Shown in pieces: positions 8,651-18,077 of a stretch of DNA of 64,000 bases; positions within the stretch are counted from its first letter, which is position 1, and every line of letters starts with the position of its first letter. The stretch is taken from contig JACQVQ010000011.1 of the NCBI GenBank assembly GCA_016209685.1, positions 1 to 64,000 on the forward strand. The letters run 5' to 3'. The notes under the pieces are model-generated. The model saw nothing but the letters and a program-made list of their open reading frames with translations, searched no databases and was not told where the DNA came from. The DNA is from Planctomycetota bacterium. Its GTDB lineage: Bacteria > Planctomycetota > Brocadiia > Brocadiales > Bathyanammoxibiaceae. The position numbers and the translations under genes were made by a program.

Positions 8651-10621
8651 ATGGAGAACAAAACCCCAACCAGCAAAACACCCGGCAATCCTGCCACCGA
8701 TTCAATCTCTCTGAAGCTCCTGGAAAGGATGAAGTCAGAGGGGATAGAGACCATATATGACCGCTATCAGGCCCAGCAACCCCAGTGCGGTTACGGGCAA
8801 CTGGCCCTGTGCTGTCGTCATTGCAACTGGGGGCCCTGCAACATAGACCCCTTCGGCAAAGGACCAAAGAAGGGCGTCTGTGGGGCAGATGCCAATACCT
8901 TTGCCGCAAGGCATTTCCTCCGCATGGTGGCCGCCGGGACCGCCTCCCACGCCGACCATGCCAGGGCCGTGGCATACTTACTGGTAGCGGCCGCTAGGGG
9001 TGAGGCGCCAGGGTACAAGATAAAAGACGAAGAAAAGCTCCTGATGGTGGCCGAGTGTTTCGGTGTAAAGACCGAGGGGAGGAAAATAAACGAGATTGCC
9101 GAAGAGGTAGGGGAGATGTCCCTTGCAGAGTTCGGTAAACCCCACGGCACACAACTCTTCGTCAAAAGGGCACCAGAGACCCGACAAAAACTCTGGGAAA
9201 AACTGGGGATAACCCCCAGGGCCATTGACAGGGAGGTTGCCGAGAGTATGCACCGTACCAGTATGGGTACAGACCAGGACTATAGAAACCTCATCAAACA
9301 GGCGTCGCGGCTCTCACTTGCCAACGGCTGGGGCGGCTCCATGCTTGCTACCGAACTCCAGGACATCCTCTTCGGTACACCCAAACCAGTCCTGGGGAAA
9401 TCCAATCTGGGCGTGCTCAAAAAAGACTACGTAAACATTATAATCCACGGCCACGAGCCTATCATTGCCGAGGCCATAGTCATGGCCACCAGTGACCCCT
9501 CCCTCACCAAGGCGGCCCAGGCCGTAGGGGCCAAAGGTATCGCAATCGCCGGTATATGCTGTACTGCCAACGAACTCCTGGTAAGGCACGGTATACCCAT
9601 GGCAGGCCACATGACTATGCAAGAGCTGGCCGTCGCCACCGGCGCCGTGGAACTCATGGTGGTAGACGTACAGTGTATTATCCAGGCATTGGCCGACACC
9701 GTCCAGCACTTCCACACCAAGCTGGTAACCACCCTCTCCAAGGCGAAGATTTGCGGGGCAGAACACGTAGAGGTGGATGAGGAACATGCCGTGGAGGCAG
9801 CTAAAAAGATAGTGTGGATGGCCATAGACAACTACCCCAACCGCAACCCATCCAAGGTGTTCATACCGGAAGACAACGGGGCGGAGGTGGTGGCAGGGTT
9901 CAGCCACGAGACCATCAAATACATGCTGGGCGGGAGGTTCAGGGCCAGCTACAGACCCCTCAACGACAACATAATGAACGGGCGTATACGGGGGGTGGTG
10001 GGCATAGCAGGCTGTACAGGCCCCAAGACGCCAGCTGGTGCAGAAAATTACGTTGATCTAGTAAAGGAACTCATATCCAAAGACTTCCTGGTAGTAGGTA
10101 CGGGTTGTGCCGCAGGTCAATGTGCGGGGAGCGGGGTGATGATACCCGAATTCAAGGACGCCTGTGGCAAGGGGCTAAAAGAGGTGTGCGAGACCGTAGG
10201 CATACCCCCCGTGCTCCATGCCGGCGCCTGTGTGGATAACAGCCGTATCCTCATCGCCTGCTCAGAGATGGTAAAAGAGGGCGGTCTGGGGAACGACATC
10301 AGTGATTTACCCGTTGCCGGGGTCTGTCTGGAGTGGATGAGCGAGAAGGCAATTGCCATAGGGCAATACTTCGTCGCCTCAGGAGTCTTCACGGTCTTCG
10401 GCATGAACTCCCCCGTCACAGGCGCCCCCGACGTACTCAAGCTCCTGACGGAAGGGCTGGAAGAACAAGTAGGGGCAACGTGGGCCTTTGAGCGGGACAT
10501 GAAGAAGATACCCCAACTCATCATGGACCACATTGAAAAGAAGCGGGACGCCCTTGGAATAAACGTAGCCAGGGAGAGGAAACTCTACGACATGGAAGAC
10601 AGGCGAAAGCTAGAAGTATAG
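8651..10621 (+). CDS. acsA: Anaerobic carbon-monoxide dehydrogenase catalytic subunit (CODH of the CODH/ACS complex)
   Basis: This 656-residue Ni-Fe-S enzyme reversibly reduces CO2 to CO for acetyl-CoA synthesis. The N-terminal cysteine cluster CGYGQLALCCRHCNWGPC (about residues 46-63) supplies the D and B clusters. Later cysteines in GICCTANE, 'GTGCAAGQCAGSG' and VCLEWMSEKA, and the His of IIHGHEP, match C-cluster ligands of the bacterial CooS/AcsA family. The length is typical. The start is supported by AGAAGGAG seven bases before the ATG. Its place directly before acsB marks it as the biosynthetic AcsA rather than a free-standing CO oxidiser. Confidence 0.96.
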   Translation: MENKTPTSKTPGNPATDSISLKLLERMKSEGIETIYDRYQAQQPQCGYGQLALCCRHCNWGPCNIDPFGKGPKKGVCGADANTFAARHFLRMVAAGTASHADHARAVAYLLVAAARGEAPGYKIKDEEKLLMVAECFGVKTEGRKINEIAEEVGEMSLAEFGKPHGTQLFVKRAPETRQKLWEKLGITPRAIDREVAESMHRTSMGTDQDYRNLIKQASRLSLANGWGGSMLATELQDILFGTPKPVLGKSNLGVLKKDYVNIIIHGHEPIIAEAIVMATSDPSLTKAAQAVGAKGIAIAGICCTANELLVRHGIPMAGHMTMQELAVATGAVELMVVDVQCIIQALADTVQHFHTKLVTTLSKAKICGAEHVEVDEEHAVEAAKKIVWMAIDNYPNRNPSKVFIPEDNGAEVVAGFSHETIKYMLGGRFRASYRPLNDNIMNGRIRGVVGIAGCTGPKTPAGAENYVDLVKELISKDFLVVGTGCAAGQCAGSGVMIPEFKDACGKGLKEVCETVGIPPVLHAGACVDNSRILIACSEMVKEGGLGNDISDLPVAGVCLEWMSEKAIAIGQYFVASGVFTVFGMNSPVTGAPDVLKLLTEGLEEQVGATWAFERDMKKIPQLIMDHIEKKRDALGINVARERKLYDMEDRRKLEV

Positions 10622-10703
10622 GGGACGCATCCCAATACGCCATTACGGGCTGTACGGGTACTGTCAAATTTGCCGTGGAAGATAATGTTTAGGGAGAAGA
10701 GTT

Positions 10704-12884
10704 ATGTCCAAGATAATTGCCGCCGCCGCTATAAGGGGCGCTCATAAGATAGTCCAGAATGCAGAGAAGAAGTTAGCAGAGACCGTTGCCCAAAAGGGCA
10801 GAGATTGCCCGGTAGAATTCCCCAACACCGGCTATTACCTGCCCATCATATATTCCATGACGGGAATCCCAGTAAAGACCCTGGGAGATTGTTTCAAAAT
10901 CCTGGAGATGGCCAGGGGGATGCTCCCTCCCGTTCCAGAGGAAAGACACTGGCTGCCGTATCTGGGCCAGGCCCTGGACGCTGGGATGGCCACCCTCTTT
11001 GCCGAGGAGGTCATAGAGGGCTGTAGGTATCTCATCGGCCCCCACCCTGTGGAGGGGATATGGTTAGGGGCGGCAGATGACGTCATCATGAGGGAGAGGG
11101 GGATAGAGTTTGTGGACGGTACGGCCCCTGGCTTTGCCGCAATAGTGGGGGCCGCCCCCGATGCCGACACGGCCGTAAAGATAGCCAGGGAACTCCAGCA
11201 AAAGAACCTGTACGTCTTCATGTCTGCCAATACCCACGGCGTCTCCTTCGCCGAGCAACTAACCAGTAAAGGGGTACAGCTAGGCTGGAAGACCCGGCTG
11301 GTACCCTTCGGAAAGGACATAACCGCCACCGTCTACTCCCTGGGCTTTGCCAACCGTGCTGCCCTGGCCTTCGGGGCCGTCAAACCAGGGGACTTCCGCA
11401 GGAACCTCCTCTACAACAAGAACCGCATCTTTGCCTTTGTAATGGCCCTGGGAGAGGTAGACGATGAGAAATACGCCAATGCCGCAGGGGCTATAAACTA
11501 CGGCTTCCCCACCATCGCCGATACTGACATCCCGGAGATATTACCCACTGGTGTATGCACCTACGAACACGTGGTCTCACAAATCCCCCATGACAGGATA
11601 GTAGACAAGGCCATAGAGGTAAGGGGACTCAAGATATCCATACACAAGATAGACATCCCAGTACCCTATGGGCCAGCCTTTGAGGGGGAAAGGATCCGTA
11701 AGGAAGACATGTACGTGGAACTCGGGGGCCCGGGGGCCCCTGGTTTTGAATTTGTAGTCACGAAAGACACCTCCGAGATAACGGATGGGAAGATAACCAT
11801 GGTGGGGCCTGACCTTGAAGAATTCAAGGAGGGCACTGCCATACCGGCCGGCATATACATAGAGGTAGCCGGTCGTAAGATGCAAAAGGACTTTGAGCCT
11901 ATCCTGGAGAGGCAGATACACCGCTTCATTGGGGAGGCCCAGGGCATCTTCCATATGGGCCAGAGGGACCAGATACGTCACCGTATAAGCAAAGAGGGCT
12001 TCAAGACCGGCCTCAGACTGCGACACGTCGGCACCATTGTCCACGCCAAGTTCCACGAGGAATACGGCGCCATCGTAGACAAGGTACAGGTAACCATTTA
12101 TACCAATAAGGCAGAGGTAGAGAAACGCCTGGGCGAGGTCCACAGGGCCTTTGCCGAGAGGGACGAGCGCATCCTGGGGATGAGCGACGAGTCGGTCAAC
12201 CTCTTCTACAGTTGTACCCTCTGCCAGAGTTTCGCCCCCACCCATGTCTGCGTCATCTCTCCGGAGAGGTCCGGCCTCTGCGGTTCGGTGAGCTGGCTAG
12301 ACGGGAAGGCCTCTTTTGAGATTAACCCCAGAGGCCCCAACCAACCCATAGAAAAAGGCAAGGCCATAGACGAGAATATAGGGCAGTGGGAAGGGGTTAA
12401 CATGTTTCTCCTGGAGAACTCTAGACGCAAGCTGGAAAGGGTAAGCATGTACAGCATGATTGCAGACCCCATGACCAGTTGTGGATGCTTTGAATGTATC
12501 TCTGTTCTCTTACCCATGTGTAATGGCATCATGACCGTGCACAGGGACTTCACGGAGATGACCCCCTGCGGGATGAAGTTCTCTACCCTGGCTGGTTCAG
12601 TTGGGGGAGGACTACAGTGTCCGGGTTTTTCCGGTCATAGCAAGTTTTTCATCGGCAGTCGGAAGTTCATGGCCGCTGACGGTGGGATGCAAAGGCTCGT
12701 GTGGATGCCCAAGGAACTAAAGGAAGAGGTAGGCCACTTCATTGAAAAGAGGGCCAAGGAGCTGGGCATGGAAGACTTCCTTAATAAGATTGCTGATGAG
12801 ACCTTAGCCACCACGGAGGAAGAGGTACTGGCCTACATGCAGCAGGTCAATCACCCTGCCCTGTCCATGGCCCCCCTCATATAA
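10704..12884 (+). CDS. acsB: Acetyl-CoA synthase subunit (ACS beta, CO-methylating)
   Basis: This 726-residue enzyme joins CO from CODH, a methyl group from the corrinoid protein and CoA. The A-cluster ligands are visible: cysteines in CTLCQSFAPTHVC and SGLCGS (about residues 503-525) for the cubane and proximal metal, and the Cys-Gly-Cys of SCGCFEC (about 593-595) for the distal nickel. These positions closely match the Moorella enzyme. The protein has the N-terminal CODH-contact domain found in bacterial AcsB. An AGGGAGAAGAG Shine-Dalgarno region precedes the ATG. clpP begins 3 bases after the stop codon. Confidence 0.97.
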   Translation: MSKIIAAAAIRGAHKIVQNAEKKLAETVAQKGRDCPVEFPNTGYYLPIIYSMTGIPVKTLGDCFKILEMARGMLPPVPEERHWLPYLGQALDAGMATLFAEEVIEGCRYLIGPHPVEGIWLGAADDVIMRERGIEFVDGTAPGFAAIVGAAPDADTAVKIARELQQKNLYVFMSANTHGVSFAEQLTSKGVQLGWKTRLVPFGKDITATVYSLGFANRAALAFGAVKPGDFRRNLLYNKNRIFAFVMALGEVDDEKYANAAGAINYGFPTIADTDIPEILPTGVCTYEHVVSQIPHDRIVDKAIEVRGLKISIHKIDIPVPYGPAFEGERIRKEDMYVELGGPGAPGFEFVVTKDTSEITDGKITMVGPDLEEFKEGTAIPAGIYIEVAGRKMQKDFEPILERQIHRFIGEAQGIFHMGQRDQIRHRISKEGFKTGLRLRHVGTIVHAKFHEEYGAIVDKVQVTIYTNKAEVEKRLGEVHRAFAERDERILGMSDESVNLFYSCTLCQSFAPTHVCVISPERSGLCGSVSWLDGKASFEINPRGPNQPIEKGKAIDENIGQWEGVNMFLLENSRRKLERVSMYSMIADPMTSCGCFECISVLLPMCNGIMTVHRDFTEMTPCGMKFSTLAGSVGGGLQCPGFSGHSKFFIGSRKFMAADGGMQRLVWMPKELKEEVGHFIEKRAKELGMEDFLNKIADETLATTEEEVLAYMQQVNHPALSMAPLI

Positions 12885-12887
12885 GAC

Positions 12888-13505
12888 ATGACAGAGACAC
12901 CAATACCTTATCTACAGGAAGAGGAAGAAGAGGAAGAAAAGGAAGGACGGCCCAAGGGGGCGATGGACTTTAATGCCAAGCTCCTCAAGACCCGTACCGT
13001 CGTAGTGGCTGACGTCATCAATAAGAAGATGGCACAGCAGGTAATCGGCCAGCTCCTCCTCCTGGAACAAGAAGACCCCAAGAAAGACATAAAGATGTTC
13101 ATAAACTCCCCCGGCGGTGATGCGGACGCAGGGTTCGCCATCTACGACATGATGCGGTTCATAAGGCCCAAGGTAAAGGCCATATGTACCGGAATCACGG
13201 CCAGTGCCGCCGTAATCATCCTGCTAGGGGCCTCTAAAGAAGACCGCTATAGCATGCCCAATGCCCGCATCCTCATCCATCAGCCAAGTACGGGGGTCAT
13301 GGGCACTGCGGCCGACATCCAGATAGAGGCAGGAGAGATAATCAAGTTCCGGGACAAAATCAACCGCCTCATTGCCCAGGAGACAGGCCAATCCATTGAA
13401 AAGGTAGAAAACGATACCCGCAGGAATTTCTGGATGACCGGAGAGGAAGCCCTGAGGTATGGGCTGATAAGTAAGATAGTAAACCGTAGAGAGGAAATGG
13501 AATAG
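12888..13505 (+). CDS. clpP: ClpP-family serine protease embedded in the acs operon
   Basis: This 205-residue protein has the ClpP fold and an intact triad: Ser106 in GITASAAV, His131 in ILIHQPS and Asp176 in ENDTRRN. The residue after the catalytic serine is Ala rather than the usual Met. An acidic N-terminal extension (seven consecutive Glu, residues 11-17) precedes the fold where housekeeping ClpP has a short axial loop. The gene lies 3 bases after acsB and 2 bases before acsC and has no Shine-Dalgarno of its own, so it is translationally coupled to both. No clpX or clpA is in the window. It is more likely a paralogue serving this pathway than the housekeeping clpP. Confidence 0.9.
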   Translation: MTETPIPYLQEEEEEEEKEGRPKGAMDFNAKLLKTRTVVVADVINKKMAQQVIGQLLLLEQEDPKKDIKMFINSPGGDADAGFAIYDMMRFIRPKVKAICTGITASAAVIILLGASKEDRYSMPNARILIHQPSTGVMGTAADIQIEAGEIIKFRDKINRLIAQETGQSIEKVENDTRRNFWMTGEEALRYGLISKIVNRREEME

Positions 13506-13507
13506 AA

Positions 13508-14869
13508 ATGGCCTTAACGGGGCTAGATATCTATAAACTCTTACCCAAGACCAATTGCAAGAAGTGCGGAAGGCCCACCTGTCTGGCCTTTGCCATGCAA
13601 CTGGCCCAGAAGAAGGCCAACATTGACGAGTGCCCCGACGTGAGTGAGCAGGCCAAACAGACCCTTGGGGCCGCCTCTGCACCTCCAATAAAGCTGGTAA
13701 CCATCGGCGCGGGAGACAACGCCCTCAGGGTCGGAGAGGAGAACGTCCTCTTCAGACACGAGGAGAAATTCTACCACCCCGCCGGGGTAGCCGTTGCCGT
13801 AAGTGACCGTCTCTCTGAAGCAGAACTAGACAAAAAACTAAAAGAGGTATCGGCCCTGCGCTTCCACAGGGTAGGGACAGAGATAGGCATAAACCTTGTG
13901 GCCATCCAAAATGACAGCGGAGACAAAGACGCCTTTGCCAGGGTGTCCCAGAAGGTGTCCTCCAACATCAACCTTTTACTTATACTGGCCAGCCAGTCCC
14001 CGGAGGCCATGGCCCAGGCCCTTTCAGCAGATGGGCTGGCTGCCAAAAGACCCCTCCTCTACGGGGCCAACAACCAGAACTTTGAGTCCATGGCCAAACT
14101 GGCCAAGGAAAAGAACTGTCCCCTGGGGGTCCACTCCACTAGTCTGGAGGAACTGGCAGACCTTACGGAGAAGATTAAAACACTGGGGGTCAGCGAGATG
14201 GTGCTGAATTACCAGGGTAATGGGGTCAGGGACGTCCTCCAGGGACTCACCAGGCTAAGGAGGGCCGCCCTGAGAAAGAACTTCAGGTCACTGGGTTTTC
14301 CTACCATTACCTTCCTGAACGACCAGGACCCCTACGGAGAGATAGCCCAGGCCTCCACCTATCTGGCCAAGTATGCCGGCATCCTCGTTCTCCATAGCTA
14401 CGAGCCCTGGCAGGTCTTACCACTGCTGACGGTAAGACAGAACATATACACAGACCCACAGAAACCAGTGCAGGTACAACCCAAACTATACGAAGTAGGC
14501 CAGGTTACCCCGGATTCCCCCGTCCTCTTCACCACCAACTTCTCCCTTACTTATTATTCCGTGGAGGGGGAGGTGGAGGCCAGCCGCATCCCAACCTATA
14601 TCCTGGCGGTGGATACGGAGGGCACCTCCGTACTGACGGCCTACTCCGGGGACAAGCTCAATGAGAAGGTAGTGGCAAAGGCCATGAACAATACCTCCGT
14701 AGGAGAGCGGCTAAAACACAAAAAACTTATCATCCCTGGGTTGGTAGCGGTAATGTCAGCCAAACTCAAAGACGAGACGGGGTGGGACATCCTTGTGGGC
14801 CCCAAAGAGGCCTCCGGGTTACCTTCGTATCTTAAGACTACCTGGGACAGACACGGCAAAAAGGGTTAA
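13508..14869 (+). CDS. acsC: Corrinoid iron-sulfur protein large subunit (CFeSP gamma)
   Basis: This 453-residue subunit carries the [4Fe-4S] cluster used to reduce the cobamide. The N-terminal ligands are C17, C20, C25 and C42 (NCKKCGRPTC ... DECP). A TIM barrel and a C-terminal corrinoid-binding domain follow ('GLVAVMSAKLKDETGWDILVGPKEASGLPSYL'). It pairs with AcsD, encoded 3 kb downstream. The ATG lies 2 bases after the clpP stop, so the two genes are coupled. Confidence 0.96.
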   Translation: MALTGLDIYKLLPKTNCKKCGRPTCLAFAMQLAQKKANIDECPDVSEQAKQTLGAASAPPIKLVTIGAGDNALRVGEENVLFRHEEKFYHPAGVAVAVSDRLSEAELDKKLKEVSALRFHRVGTEIGINLVAIQNDSGDKDAFARVSQKVSSNINLLLILASQSPEAMAQALSADGLAAKRPLLYGANNQNFESMAKLAKEKNCPLGVHSTSLEELADLTEKIKTLGVSEMVLNYQGNGVRDVLQGLTRLRRAALRKNFRSLGFPTITFLNDQDPYGEIAQASTYLAKYAGILVLHSYEPWQVLPLLTVRQNIYTDPQKPVQVQPKLYEVGQVTPDSPVLFTTNFSLTYYSVEGEVEASRIPTYILAVDTEGTSVLTAYSGDKLNEKVVAKAMNNTSVGERLKHKKLIIPGLVAVMSAKLKDETGWDILVGPKEASGLPSYLKTTWDRHGKKG

Positions 14870-14887
14870 CCCCTCCCCCTATGTATT

Positions 14888-16858
14888 ATGCCAAAGGTAA
14901 ACCATTCCTACAAAGTACACTTCCTCCCCCACGACCGAGAGATAACGGTACAGGAAGATACCACTGTCCTGGAGGCAGCCCATGACGCCAACGTCTACGT
15001 CTCCAGTATCTGCGGCGGAGTGGCCACCTGCGGGAAGTGCAAGGTGGTGGTGGAAGAGGGCCACGTAGAATGCCCCCCTACCACCCTCCTCTCCTCCGAA
15101 GAACTGGCCAATAATTACATCCTCGCCTGCCAGGCCAGGGTGACTGGTGACCTCCTTATCTCCATCCCTCCCGAGACCAGGATAGAGGGGGGTAAAATCC
15201 TCCTCTCCTCAGAGGAGACCGAGGGGGTAACCGCAGGAAAGGTACACGGCCCCTTACCAGGGGTGGAATATAGACATGAACCTCTCGTAAGAAAGATATA
15301 CCTGGAGCTTGAACCTCCTACCCTTGACGACACACTCCCCGATTATGAACGCCTCAAGAGGGCAATAACGTTAAAGACAGGCATCCCCATGGAGTCCCTG
15401 GAGGCAGGACTAGAAATCCTTAAGGAACTGCCATCTCATCTGAGGCAGGCAGGGTCACGTTACAACGTGCCCCTACAAATCACTGCCACCGTCGCCCAGC
15501 GAGGCGTTATGCATGAAGTCATCCGTATTGAACCAGGCGACACTACCCAGGTAGATTGGGGACTGGCCGTGGACGTCGGTACCACTACCATTGTGGCCGA
15601 ACTGGTAAACCTGGCTACTGCAAAGGTGCTGGACATAGAGGCCACCTACAACTCGCAGATGAAATGGGGCGAAGACTACATACAACGGATTATGTACGCC
15701 ACCGAAAGGAATGCCCTGGGAGACCTGCAGCAGTCGGTGATAAAGGACATAAACGGCCTCCTGGCCATCCTCCTGACAAGAAACCACCTCGGGCCCGAAG
15801 ACATCACCGCCATAACGTGCTCCGGCAACACGGCTATGATACACTTCCTCCTGGAGCTTGACCCTACCCTCATCCGTAAAGAACCCTACATAGCTACGGC
15901 CAATTTCATCCCCCCCCTGAAGGCCCATGAATTGGGGATAAACATCTACAAACATGCCCCCCTGTACTGCCTCCCCAGCGTCTCAGCCTACGTGGGCGGA
16001 GACATCACTGGGGGGGCCATGGCCATCGGGCTGGAACAGGAAGAACTCCTCTGCCTATTCATAGACATAGGTACCAACGGGGAGGTAGTCCTCGGGAACA
16101 AGGAATGGATGGTCTGCTGTTCCGCCTCAGCCGGGCCCTCCTTTGAGGGGAGTGGGGTCCGTCACGGTATGAGGGCCGCCTCCGGGGCCATAGAGAGGTT
16201 GGACATCGCCGAAGATTCTTCATTAAACTACAAGATTATAGGAAACGGGACGCCCAGGGGTATCTGCGGCTCGGGGCTGCTGGACACCATCGCCGCCCTG
16301 CTCCGCTCCGGGGCCATAAATAAATCAGGAAAATTAGTAAAGGGCCATACCCCCAGGGTTCGTGAGACCGAAGAGGGCCTGGAATTTCTTGTCGTGCCTG
16401 CGCCCCAGACGGCCACAGGTTCCGACATCGTCATTACCCAGGCCGATATACAGAACCTCATCCGCAGTAAGGCGGCCATATACTCCGCCGTGGCTACACT
16501 GCTGGAGGCCATGCACCTGAAGCCCTCAGACATCCAGAGGGTGTACCTGGCAGGGGGGTTCGGAAATTACCTGGACGTCAGGAACACCATCACTATCGGC
16601 ATGCTCCCTGAGATACCCACTGACAGGATTCGCTTCGTGGGCAACAGCTCCCTCTCCGGGGCAAGGCTGAGCCTCCTCTCCCAGGAGGCCATGACCAGAG
16701 TCAGAGACATTGCTTCCAAGATGACCTACTTTGACCTGATGAGCAACCCTAAATACATGGACGAATTCATCTCGGCCAACTTCCTGCCCCACACCAACCC
16801 GGACGAGTTCCCGGCAGTGTACCAGGAACTGGCCAGGAGACACCCCTCTTTTAATTAG
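14888..16858 (+). CDS. acsV: RACo-type reductive activator of the corrinoid protein (ASKHA ATPase with ferredoxin domain)
   Basis: This 656-residue protein uses ATP to re-reduce inactive Co(II)-CFeSP to Co(I). It begins with a [2Fe-2S] ferredoxin domain with ligands C42, C48, C51 and C81. A linker and a C-terminal ASKHA (DUF4445) ATPase domain follow. The phosphate-binding loops are seen as DVGTTTIVAEL, FIDIGTNGEVVLG and LAGGFGNYLDVRN. Domain order and length match RACo of Carboxydothermus. Its position between acsC and cooC supports the role. The symbol acsV is used for similarly placed genes but naming differs between genomes. Confidence 0.92.
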   Translation: MPKVNHSYKVHFLPHDREITVQEDTTVLEAAHDANVYVSSICGGVATCGKCKVVVEEGHVECPPTTLLSSEELANNYILACQARVTGDLLISIPPETRIEGGKILLSSEETEGVTAGKVHGPLPGVEYRHEPLVRKIYLELEPPTLDDTLPDYERLKRAITLKTGIPMESLEAGLEILKELPSHLRQAGSRYNVPLQITATVAQRGVMHEVIRIEPGDTTQVDWGLAVDVGTTTIVAELVNLATAKVLDIEATYNSQMKWGEDYIQRIMYATERNALGDLQQSVIKDINGLLAILLTRNHLGPEDITAITCSGNTAMIHFLLELDPTLIRKEPYIATANFIPPLKAHELGINIYKHAPLYCLPSVSAYVGGDITGGAMAIGLEQEELLCLFIDIGTNGEVVLGNKEWMVCCSASAGPSFEGSGVRHGMRAASGAIERLDIAEDSSLNYKIIGNGTPRGICGSGLLDTIAALLRSGAINKSGKLVKGHTPRVRETEEGLEFLVVPAPQTATGSDIVITQADIQNLIRSKAAIYSAVATLLEAMHLKPSDIQRVYLAGGFGNYLDVRNTITIGMLPEIPTDRIRFVGNSSLSGARLSLLSQEAMTRVRDIASKMTYFDLMSNPKYMDEFISANFLPHTNPDEFPAVYQELARRHPSFN

Positions 16859-16883
16859 GGGGTAGGGATTAGGGGCTAAAAAA

Positions 16884-16948
16884 ATTGTAAATTGTAAATT
16901 GGAAGTTTTAAATTTAAAATTTCCAATTTCCAATTTCCAATTTACAAT
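16884..16948. repeat. AT-rich inverted repeat in the acsV-cooC gap
   Basis: About 65 bases built from repeated AATTGTAAATTG and CCAATTTCCAATTT words can fold on themselves. A GC-rich palindrome (17051-17077) and a copy of the 'ggattggggctctgtccccaat' unit (16971-16993) lie close by. Confidence 0.6.
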
Positions 16949-17050
16949 CCGCTCAGTCCAGTAGATATAGGATTGGGGCTCTGTCCCCAATCACTGGATA
17001 GGTAGGAGTTTTGCAATGGTTTCGTTGTATGTTATATTGTAAGGACCTGG

Positions 17051-17077
17051 GTAGGGGCGGGGTAACCCCGCCCCTAC
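17051..17077. repeat. Palindrome with GTAGGGGC...GCCCCTAC ends
   Basis: This perfect palindrome has a GGGGTAACCCC core. It belongs to the family that recurs at 19046, 24521, 25211, 30156, 31640, 41591 and 53795. It lies 34 bases upstream of the cooC start codon. Confidence 0.75.
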
Positions 17078-17110
17078 CCTGGATTTGTATATTAGGAGAA
17101 GGAGTCCTTG

Positions 17111-17905
17111 ATGTCTTTCACCATCGCCCTGGCAGGGAAGGGAGGTACGGGTAAGACTACCCTGGCCGCCCTGACCATCAGGTACATAATAGAGACCCTG
17201 GGGGAGTCCCCCCTCGGCGTGGACGCCGACCCCAACTCCTCCCTTGGTGCCGCCCTGGGGGTGGAGTACGAAAAGGCCATCTCCGACATGCGAGAGGGCA
17301 TAATAGAAAAACGCCTGGACTTCCCCGCCGGTATGTCCAAGGAGAGATACATAGAGTACTGTATTGAGGAATGTATCATAGAGAGGTCCAAGTTTGACCT
17401 CCTGGTCATGGGGAGGCCCGAAGGCCCCGGCTGTTATTGCTACGTCAACAACCTCCTGAGAAAGTACCTGGATAAGATGAGTTCAAATTATTCATACATA
17501 GTCCTTGACAACGAGGCAGGGATGGAGCACCTCTCCCGCCGCACCACCAACCGTGTGGACCTCATGTTGGTGGTCTGTGAACCTACTGTAGTGGGCGTGC
17601 TCACGGCCAAAAGGATACTGAAACTCACTGAGACCCTCCCCCTGAGCATAAAAGAAAAGGCCGTTATCCTTAATAAGGTACCCCACAGTACCCTTGATAA
17701 GAAGGTGCAGGAGGTACTCCACAAAGAGGGCCTGGAACCAAAGGCAAGCTTTCTTTATGATGACGAGATATTCTTTGCCTCGTCAGGGGGGATTTCCCTG
17801 CTGGAGATTTCTAAGGATAATGCCACTTATAAGGCCCTTAGCCAATTCTTAAAGGAATACGTACCAGCAGGGGGCCTTCAGGCAACGGTCGGACAAAAGG
17901 GATAA
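17111..17905 (+). CDS. cooC: CO dehydrogenase / ACS nickel-insertion ATPase (CooC/AcsF type)
   Basis: This 264-residue MinD/ParA-like ATPase inserts nickel into CODH and/or ACS. It has the deviant Walker A GKGGTGKTT (residues 9-17). The nickel/zinc-binding C-x-C motif is Cys108 and Cys110 (GPGCYCYVNNLL). The ATG at 17111 is chosen over a TTG one codon upstream because AGGAGAAGGAG precedes it at good spacing. It is separated from acsV by a 250-base gap filled with palindromes and may have its own expression level. Confidence 0.93.
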   Translation: MSFTIALAGKGGTGKTTLAALTIRYIIETLGESPLGVDADPNSSLGAALGVEYEKAISDMREGIIEKRLDFPAGMSKERYIEYCIEECIIERSKFDLLVMGRPEGPGCYCYVNNLLRKYLDKMSSNYSYIVLDNEAGMEHLSRRTTNRVDLMLVVCEPTVVGVLTAKRILKLTETLPLSIKEKAVILNKVPHSTLDKKVQEVLHKEGLEPKASFLYDDEIFFASSGGISLLEISKDNATYKALSQFLKEYVPAGGLQATVGQKG

Positions 17906-17908
17906 TTT

Positions 17909-17931
17909 CGCAGGCTAAAGCCTGCGGCTAC
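17909..17931. repeat. Palindrome CGCAGGCTAAAGCCTGCG-type
   Basis: This short perfect hairpin, ending in GGCTAC, lies 4 bases after the cooC stop. Other copies are at 21319, 21553, 24200 and 56222. It has no U-tract and so is not a classical terminator. A related GGGGCGACCC-type palindrome follows at about 17965-17996. Confidence 0.7.
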
Positions 17932-18077
17932 GGGCCTTCTGTACCAATCAGGTGCAGGGCATTGTAGGGGCGACCCGGCGGGTCGCCCTTACTGGTGTGA
18001 GTCAGTAGCAAACGCACGTCCGTTCCACCTCAGGCGGACGAGACGGTTAAAGATACGATAGGAGAGAGAGAAAGCTG

